Of a DNA stretch of 11,479 nt, positions 6,350 to 11,479 are shown one piece after another. The DNA lies in contig JACMMM010000135.1 in the NCBI GenBank assembly GCA_014379065.1, positions 1-11,479 on the forward strand, written 5' to 3'. This DNA is from Saprospiraceae bacterium. GTDB lineage: Bacteria; Bacteroidota; Bacteroidia; Chitinophagales; Saprospiraceae. The notes beneath the pieces were generated by a model. It saw nothing but the letters and a program-made list of their open reading frames with translations, was not told the origin of the DNA and searched no databases. How positions within the stretch are numbered: position 1 is the first letter of the stretch; each line of letters starts with the position of its first letter. The position numbers and the translations under genes are program-made.

Positions 6350-7894
6350 TCATTTTCCAAACACTGCCGTTTTTATCCCGCCAACGCGCGCCTGATAGAA
6401 CGCCCGAAACGATTCGCGGGGCGCCCTACAGAGATACACCTGTGTGCCACGTTCCCGTGCCCGAGGATTTTCGAGCGTACCCACCAGCTGAATGTCGGCA
6501 AAAATGCGCTGCACGTCTTCGCCCAACTCGTCGTTGACGTAAATGAAAGTCGTGATTTCCCGGTCGAGCGAATCAGGAATCCAAAGCAGGTATGTATCGC
6601 TGAATGAATACACCTGTGGCAGTCCCTGTTGGTGTCCATACCACTCGATGGCGCTGGCTTGGCCGTAGTTTTCGGCATAGATTAAGGTCGCTTGTTTGTC
6701 CTCTGATTGCTGCCAGGCTTTGATAGCAAGGTCTGCGATTTCGCGCCAACCCTGCATATCGGCGTAGTCTTGGGGCATGTCGTGGATTTCTCCATCCTCC
6801 CATTTCGTGGCGTCGGAAAGGCCAGTTGCCCTTTGGAAATCTATGCAATATTTTGCCATTTTTTCAATGGGGAGATAAGGTATGGAGAAGGGTGAAATAG
6901 CCATTCCAAGCCCCAACGCAATGATAACCAAAGCGGTACGCACTATTTTTCCTCCCAATCCTTTGGCTGTTATTTTTTCTAAAAGTACTGCACCCGCTGC
7001 CATCACAAACGGGTAAAGCCCTAGCGCGTAGTAGTCTTTGCCTTTGAATATCAGCAGGAAAATCTCTACGAAAACGACCAGCCAGCCAAGCAGTCTAAAC
7101 CGCTCTCCCGATTTGGAAAAGAAGAAAATCAGTCCCAGCGGAATCAAAAAGATGGTAGGAAGGTGCGCCAATAATTGTCCCAACAAAAAGTCAATCGGCG
7201 AGACGTTGACCAATTGGTTTTCGGTCAATGTCTCAAAATGGTGGAAGACAGGAAAGCCATTGGTTGCTTGCCAAATCAAGTTGGGCAACCAGACTAAGAG
7301 CGCTACCAATGCAGCCAAGTACAGGTGCTTATGCTTGTATTGTTCACGATGGGGCGTCAGGAGCAAACCTAAGGCTAGCGCTGCTACAAAAACCAAGAGC
7401 AGGTACTTGTTCAATAACCCCAGACCCACAGCCAGGCCCAACCACAACAGCCATTGGGTTTCGTTGGATTTCAAAAAATGAACCAGTAGAAAAGCGCACA
7501 GTGTCCAGAAAAACACATCGAACACCACGGGCTGGAACATCACCATCGTCCGCAAATACGGCGGACAGACCAAAATGGCCAACCCGATTATCAGCTCGGC
7601 GTAAAAGCCGCCGCCCATCATCCGTGTCATGCGCAGGGCGAGCAACAAGGTGCCAATCGAAGCAAGCAAGGGGAAAAACCTTACGGCTTCTAAGGTATGG
7701 ATAGGGAACGCCCGAATAATCGCCCCCAACCATCCGATCATCGGAGGGTTCGACCAATAACCCCAAGAAGGGTGATTGCCCAAGGCGAGGTAAAGCAACT
7801 CGTCACGGTGAAAATCGTAGTCGCGGCTGACGGCAAAAAACGCGAGGGTTTTTACTAACACCAAGCCGGCAGCTAAGAGGTTTTGTTTTGACAT
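6350..7894 (-). CDS. ArnT/PMT-like family 39 glycosyltransferase
   Basis: This is a 514-residue polytopic membrane protein of the GT39/ArnT-like superfamily, which transfers sugars from polyprenyl-phosphate donors to acceptors on the outer face of the inner membrane. After a first membrane segment (about 7-23) comes the typical extracytoplasmic loop SRDYDFHRDELLYLALG (23-39), with candidate catalytic D25, D27, D31 and E32. YWSNPPMIGWLGAI (46-59) follows, also characteristic. About ten hydrophobic segments are visible up to residue 350. Residues from about 360 to 514 form a soluble C-terminal domain. The substrate cannot be inferred. The start is the ATG at 7892-7894. The gene is preceded by the inverted repeat at 7904-8049 and converges with the 5434 gene, so it appears to be a single-gene unit. 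Confidence 0.85.
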   Translation of the reverse strand: MSKQNLLAAGLVLVKTLAFFAVSRDYDFHRDELLYLALGNHPSWGYWSNPPMIGWLGAIIRAFPIHTLEAVRFFPLLASIGTLLLALRMTRMMGGGFYAELIIGLAILVCPPYLRTMVMFQPVVFDVFFWTLCAFLLVHFLKSNETQWLLWLGLAVGLGLLNKYLLLVFVAALALGLLLTPHREQYKHKHLYLAALVALLVWLPNLIWQATNGFPVFHHFETLTENQLVNVSPIDFLLGQLLAHLPTIFLIPLGLIFFFSKSGERFRLLGWLVVFVEIFLLIFKGKDYYALGLYPFVMAAGAVLLEKITAKGLGGKIVRTALVIIALGLGMAISPFSIPYLPIEKMAKYCIDFQRATGLSDATKWEDGEIHDMPQDYADMQGWREIADLAIKAWQQSEDKQATLIYAENYGQASAIEWYGHQQGLPQVYSFSDTYLLWIPDSLDREITTFIYVNDELGEDVQRIFADIQLVGTLENPRARERGTQVYLCRAPRESFRAFYQARVGGIKTAVFGK

Positions 7895-7903
7895 AAGCAG
7901 TTT

Positions 7904-8049
7904 TTTGATTGACGATTAATAGATTACATGATTGTTGATTTTTGATGTAATGTGAGATCGACGATGGTTGATGTGCGCCCATCGGCCATCATTACATCGA
8001 ACCTTACATCAAAAATCAACACTCATGTAATCGTTAATCGTCAATCAAA
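7904..8049. repeat. 146-bp imperfect inverted repeat (MITE-like or large hairpin)
   Basis: The outer arms, 7904-7950 and 8004-8049, are almost perfect inverted copies of about 46 bp, starting TTTGATTGACGATTAA on the left and ending with its complement on the right. They differ only by a small TA/C change and one substitution. Closer to the centre, GATGGTTGAT (7963-7972) faces ATCGGCCATC (7981-7990), allowing the stem to continue with G-U pairs up to a loop of about 8 nt. Flanking TTT on both sides could be a short target duplication, though the local T-richness makes this weak. It fills nearly the whole gap between the stop of the surface-protein gene (8052) and the start of the glycosyltransferase gene (7894). 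It encodes nothing. It could be a non-autonomous mobile repeat or a transcript-end hairpin for the upstream gene. Confidence 0.8.
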
Positions 8050-8051
8050 TT

Positions 8052-11000
8052 TTACCGCACCACCGTCACATCCCCAGCAATAACCTCTGTCTCGCCGTTG
8101 ACGTATTCCACTTCTACAACATAGACATACACCCCCGGACTAACATCCTGCCCTTTTGCTTGACCGTTCCAGCCAAATTGTTGCTCATTTGGCAAGAACT
8201 TCAGGTTCTCAAACAATAGCTCACCCCAACGGTCAAAAATCCGCATCGAGCGCACCAATAGCACCTCTTGTGCGCCGTATACCGTCAGGTGGTCGTTTGA
8301 AGAACCATTCGAGTTTGGCAAAAAGATGTTCGGGATATACACACGCTTTTCCTTTGCTACCTTGATGAGAATCTCGTCGCTGGCAGTACAACCAGAAGAG
8401 TCTGTGACCAAAAGATTATATCGTACAGAGTTAACGGGAGTAGAAAGCGTCGTCAATGAATCAGGTCGGCTCAGGTAATCAATGGGCGACCAAACAAAGG
8501 ATCCTATCTCTGTGAAGTTCAGGACGGGCTGTAACAATATTGCTTCGCCCAAGTGAATGGTCGTGTCTGGGCCGAGGTTTACGCTGAGTTCGATTGGAAT
8601 TGGCACCGTTGCATCCACATCGCTCAGGCAGCCGTTGGCATCTTCCACGGCTACGATATGTACCCCAGCTTCAAGTGCTGGAATGGTAATCGGGAACGTA
8701 TCGGTCGTTTGCAGCACATTGTTGTCCAGGCTCAAAGCAAAGGGCCCTGCACCACCCGTAACGCCCGTGACGGTAATGGAACCGTCTCTATCGCCAAAAC
8801 AAGTGGGCGATCCAGCCGTAAATTCAATGCCAAGTTCAGGAGCGGCGTTCAATGTGAAAGAATCCGTATAAATGCAACCGATCTGATCGGTCAGCGTCAC
8901 CATGTAATTCCCTGCCGCCAGATTGGCATTGGTCAGCCCCGTCGCACCATTGCTCCAGGCTGCGTTTATGGGCGGAATGCCACTTGTGGGCGAAATGGTT
9001 ATCGAACCGTCGCTGGTGAGCGGACAACTGGTGTTGAAACCGTTGAAATTAGAAAGTACGCTTGTAGCACTTACTGAAGAGGTCGTCACCGTAACGCCTT
9101 GCCCTATTTGAACTGGACAAGCAGTGCCTGCTGCCACCAGATTGGTGATCGTGTAAGTCGTTGTGCTAGAAGGGCTAACGTTGAATGTTGCACCATTTTG
9201 CACACCTGTCAACTGCGTTGTGGGATTCGTGCCGGAAATGGTTACGTCATAACTAGTACCGCCGCTCAACGTAAGCGTTAGCGTAGTGGAATCACCCGCG
9301 CAAATGGTGATGTCGCTGGAAATCGAGGCTGTGGGCGATGGGGTCACGGTCACTGTCGCTTGCCCGTCCACGGTGCCGGGGCAGTTGGCATCTTTTACGG
9401 ATACCAACGTGAACACCTGATTTTGCTGCACATTGTTCGTCAAGATGTTGAAGTTGTTGCTGGGGGTGCTCACAGGCTGCTGTGGAATACCATTGAGAGC
9501 ATATACAAATTGATACGGCCCAACGCCAGACAATTGTACTTGGAATACAGCATTGTCACCTTCGCATAGGGTCTCATCTCCGACAAGAAGCGCTGAGGGT
9601 TGGAAATTGAATACCACAGGAACGCCCGGTGAAACGGAAAGGCAGGGGTCACTCGGGTCTACCGAGCCATTCAACCCGTTGCCTGCCACAGCCACGATGT
9701 AATATGTTATTCCAGCAGTCATACCTGCTAGGAAACTGAATTCAGGCAAATTGCTCTGCGCCAAAATACCCATCGGCAAAATGGCTGGGTCGGTGCAAAG
9801 CACATAAATCAGTACATCATTTGGATCAAGCGATTGATTACCAGCGGATTGTGCCGTAACCATTCCGGCTGGCAGGCAGCCGTTGGTGGCATTGGAAAGC
9901 GTACCGGCATTGGTGGTGCAAAGGCAATTGGGCATGCCCGAGAGGGTAGTGGTGCAGCCGGTTGGATTGCTAATGATGACCGAGTAAGGCTGTGTGCCCG
10001 GATATGCAATGGAGGTAAAAGTTGTGTCTGTCAGTGTCCCTTGGACGCCCAGAACCGTGTAAGTCGGATTCGCTTGCGCTCCATTTCCAATGTCGAACGT
10101 TAGGGTATAGGTTTGCGCCGCCAAGTCGCAGTTTACCATTACGTTGAGGGCTTGCGGCGGGTTTGCAACGGTCACAGAAGCATTGCCGCTGATAGCACCC
10201 GGACAGTTGCCTGCCCCTGTTACGTTCACCAGCCCGTATCCGGTACTGGCCGCCGGATTCACCAGAATAGCGTAAGGGTTTTGGGTTATTCCGGTCAAAG
10301 ATTGCGGGGTACTTCCATCCGTATAGGTAAAGTCAAATGGGCCATCACCTGTAAATTGAACATCAATGCTGGCCGAACTACCCGGGCAAACAACGGGCAT
10401 GCCAGATAGCACAGCCGTCACTTCTGGTCTCCACATCACGGTTGGGCCGGGAGCCACAGCCAAACAAGGGTCAGTCAGGTCAACCCCATTAACACCTCCT
10501 ATATTGCCTGCCACCGCCACGATAAAATAAGTCGTGGAAGTCATCATAGTCGCGGGATTGAAGGCGAACATCGGAGTGCTACTCACCTCTACGATTGTCC
10601 AGTTGGGTGGCAGATTTGCTTGGCTAACAAGGAAATACACCAGCGTGTCGCCCGTGTCGAGGAAGCTTCCAGAAGATACAGAAGTGCTCACCGTTTGCCC
10701 ATAGCAAAGCGTGAGCGGCGTTGGATCCATAATGCCAACATCGGTGGTACAGGCGCAGCTGACCGAATCGGAATAAGTGAAACTGCCACAGCTCCAACTA
10801 TCTGTAATCAACATCGAATAAGGCTCACCGCTTTGAATGGGATTGCTGACGAAATGCCCTGTTGTTGCGTCGTAAATACCGCTGAGATTGGCGATTGAAA
10901 TGGTGTTCAAATCTCCTTGAGTGATGTCAAATTCTACGGTATAAGTCTGCGTAGCAGGAGAGCAATCGCTGGTAAAGTTGGACGCAATAGGTGCAGGGTG

Positions 11001-11479
11001 CACGTTTACCACGGCTGTTCCACTTACTGTTCCGGTGCAATTCGCGTCAGAAACGCTCGTGAGGATAAAAGTAGCCGATTGCTGCAACGTTGCATTCAAC
11101 AGGAACGCTGGCTGTGTGGCAGTCACTGTGAACGGGTTGCCATTGTTGGTATAGCCCAAGGTGAAATTGGGGGTTCCTGTCAGGGTTATCAAAAGCGCCT
11201 GGCTTTGGCCTGTGCAAATGTTATAGGTCGCGCTCATAAGCGTCGCGGTGGGCGTCGGAAGCCATTGCACGGGCGTACCGTTAGAGACAGAGAGGCAAGG
11301 ATCGAGTAAATCAATCATCCCGTTTCCGTCAGGATTTCCGACAATCGTGGAAACATAATACGTTATGCCAGTTTGCATTGCGCCGGCAAACATGAACGAT
11401 GGCGTGGTGCTCCAGCCCAAAATAGTCCCTAAAGGAATGCTATCATTGGTATGGAAAATGTACATTAACTGGTCATCAG
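8052..11479 (-). CDS. Giant T9SS-exported modular surface protein (C-terminal part)
   Basis: The frame is open to the right edge, so the gene start is outside; the codons beyond the first ATG (11465) continue the repeat (DDQL before MYIFH). About 1142 residues are present. Numbering from the 11465 ATG, two full modules of about 275 residues (1-271, 272-548) are followed by a partial third (549-713), a divergent Ig-like unit (714-798), two SprB-like repeats (about 799-875 and 876-957; WSNGATGLTNANLAAGNY, VEDANGCLSD) and a PKD-like domain (958-1036). The last domain (1041-1137) is a gliding-motility-associated C-terminal (CHU_C, type B T9SS) signal with IPNIFLPNSNGSSND, MRIFDRWGELLFE, WNG and SPGVYVYVV. 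Such proteins are exported by the type IX system and held at or released from the cell surface, often for adhesion or gliding. Composition is rich in Thr, Ser, Asn and Val. The stop is TAA at 8052-8054. Confidence 0.9.
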   Translation of the reverse strand, partial: DDQLMYIFHTNDSIPLGTILGWSTTPSFMFAGAMQTGITYYVSTIVGNPDGNGMIDLLDPCLSVSNGTPVQWLPTPTATLMSATYNICTGQSQALLITLTGTPNFTLGYTNNGNPFTVTATQPAFLLNATLQQSATFILTSVSDANCTGTVSGTAVVNVHPAPIASNFTSDCSPATQTYTVEFDITQGDLNTISIANLSGIYDATTGHFVSNPIQSGEPYSMLITDSWSCGSFTYSDSVSCACTTDVGIMDPTPLTLCYGQTVSTSVSSGSFLDTGDTLVYFLVSQANLPPNWTIVEVSSTPMFAFNPATMMTSTTYFIVAVAGNIGGVNGVDLTDPCLAVAPGPTVMWRPEVTAVLSGMPVVCPGSSASIDVQFTGDGPFDFTYTDGSTPQSLTGITQNPYAILVNPAASTGYGLVNVTGAGNCPGAISGNASVTVANPPQALNVMVNCDLAAQTYTLTFDIGNGAQANPTYTVLGVQGTLTDTTFTSIAYPGTQPYSVIISNPTGCTTTLSGMPNCLCTTNAGTLSNATNGCLPAGMVTAQSAGNQSLDPNDVLIYVLCTDPAILPMGILAQSNLPEFSFLAGMTAGITYYIVAVAGNGLNGSVDPSDPCLSVSPGVPVVFNFQPSALLVGDETLCEGDNAVFQVQLSGVGPYQFVYALNGIPQQPVSTPSNNFNILTNNVQQNQVFTLVSVKDANCPGTVDGQATVTVTPSPTASISSDITICAGDSTTLTLTLSGGTSYDVTISGTNPTTQLTGVQNGATFNVSPSSTTTYTITNLVAAGTACPVQIGQGVTVTTSSVSATSVLSNFNGFNTSCPLTSDGSITISPTSGIPPINAAWSNGATGLTNANLAAGNYMVTLTDQIGCIYTDSFTLNAAPELGIEFTAGSPTCFGDRDGSITVTGVTGGAGPFALSLDNNVLQTTDTFPITIPALEAGVHIVAVEDANGCLSDVDATVPIPIELSVNLGPDTTIHLGEAILLQPVLNFTEIGSFVWSPIDYLSRPDSLTTLSTPVNSVRYNLLVTDSSGCTASDEILIKVAKEKRVYIPNIFLPNSNGSSNDHLTVYGAQEVLLVRSMRIFDRWGELLFENLKFLPNEQQFGWNGQAKGQDVSPGVYVYVVEVEYVNGETEVIAGDVTVVR
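8595..9071 (-). repeat. Two SprB-like repeats
   Basis: Two adjacent segments of about 80 residues each contain the SprB-repeat pattern: a cysteine followed by D/R-DGSITV or SDGSITI, a central G-x-P loop, an L-x-A-G-x-Y/H turn and a closing D-x-x-GC. These are NTSCPLTSDGSITI...AAGNYMVTLTDQIGC and SPTCFGDRDGSITV...EAGVHIVAVEDANGC. Repeats of this type are common in Bacteroidota gliding adhesins. Confidence 0.7.
9327..9821 (-). repeat. Surface-protein module 3 (units A and B only)
   Basis: The third copy has unit A (NDVLIYVL, GITYYIVAVAGN, DPCLSVSPG) and unit B (TLCEGDNAVF, GVGPYQFVYALNG, DANCPGTVDG). Unit C is missing: the sequence runs straight into a divergent Ig-like segment (9072-9326, DITICAGDSTTLTLTLSGG). 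Confidence 0.7.
9822..10652 (-). repeat. Surface-protein module 2 (units A, B, C)
   Basis: This is the second copy of the A-B-C module. Unit A has DTLVYFL, TTYFIVAVAGN and DPCLAVAPG. Unit B has VVCPGSSA, GDGPFDFTYT and GNCPGAISG. Unit C has AAQTYTLTFDIGNGA and closes with CLCTTNAG. Its A unit is close to that of module 3 even at DNA level around TTGCCTGCCAC (10505-10515 against 9679-9689, + strand), which suggests fairly recent duplication or conversion between these two. Confidence 0.75.
10653..11479 (-). repeat. Surface-protein module 1 (units A, B, C)
   Basis: Unit A reads D-x-L-x-Y...P-x-F-x-F...G-I-T-Y-Y...GN...DP-CLSV, with its first residues ending at the window edge. Unit B (about 69-160) is an Ig-like segment with ICTG near its start and DANCTGTVSG near its end. 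Unit C (about 161-246) contains TQTYTVEFDI and closes with a cysteine pair SCACTT. The corresponding cysteines of modules 1, 2 and 3 (C84, C360, C634) are 276 and 274 residues apart, so the period is about 825 bp. Confidence 0.75.

Noticed and set aside
7228..7704. A 158-codon plus-strand frame inside the glycosyltransferase gene
   Set aside because: It is antisense to conserved membrane segments and its composition (Arg, Pro, Ser rich) is typical of a shadow frame.
8553..9077. Plus-strand open frames of up to 174 codons inside the surface-protein gene
   Set aside because: They are antisense to clear SprB-like and T9SS-protein repeats and have no recognisable features.
11463..11465. ATG at 11465 as the true start of the surface protein
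   Set aside because: The codons upstream to the window edge continue the repeat unit (DDQL matches GDTL and NDVL of the other copies), and no signal peptide follows this ATG.
9327..11479. CRISPR-like periodicity
   Set aside because: The period is about 825 bp, within a continuous reading frame, and the repeats are diverged at DNA level; there are no short identical repeats with unique spacers.

Overview
The window looks like chromosomal DNA from a Bacteroidota bacterium, probably of the Saprospiraceae/Haliscomenobacter type. The lineage call rests on four things: a large surface protein ending in a type IX secretion (gliding-motility-associated, CHU_C-type) C-terminal domain, SprB-like repeats, promoters of the Bacteroidota TTTG / TAnnTTTG kind instead of -35/-10 boxes, and weak or absent Shine-Dalgarno sequences. 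The family name is an inference.

Layout, left to right. 1-210 is the tail of an unrecognised gene. 313-877 is a two-gene toxin-antitoxin-like cassette on the + strand (DUF433 antitoxin, DUF5615 PIN-like toxin, overlapping by 17 bp) behind a good Bacteroidota promoter. Seven bases later comes an 801-codon Mfd (transcription-repair coupling factor). It keeps the RNA-polymerase-interaction, translocase and C-terminal domains but lacks the roughly 300-residue UvrB-like N-terminal part, and the sequence upstream does not contain that part. 3401-3883 (-) is a small low-affinity iron permease family membrane protein. 3884-4044 holds a short sequence resembling the 3' end of mfd and a promoter for a 73-residue antitoxin-like protein (4045-4266). 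4293-5312 (-) encodes a T4 Rnl1-type RNA ligase with all nucleotidyltransferase motifs visible. It is divergent from 5434-6345 (+), a 303-residue protein of unknown function with a cysteine cluster. 6350-7894 (-) is an ArnT/PMT-like family 39 glycosyltransferase. 7904-8049 is a 146-bp imperfect inverted repeat. From 8052 to the right edge (-) runs the C-terminal 1142 residues or so of a giant secreted, repeat-built T9SS surface protein, whose start lies outside the window.

How the genes relate. The only clear transcription unit is antitoxin-toxin-mfd. Most other genes are convergent or divergent singletons. The most unusual point is the mfd locus: a headless Mfd placed directly behind a toxin-antitoxin cassette, with a possible vestige of a second mfd 3' end 0.7 kb downstream. 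Both suggest past rearrangement at this site. RNA-cutting (PIN-like toxin) and RNA-sealing (RNA ligase) functions occur within 4 kb of each other, but nothing in the sequence shows that they form one system.
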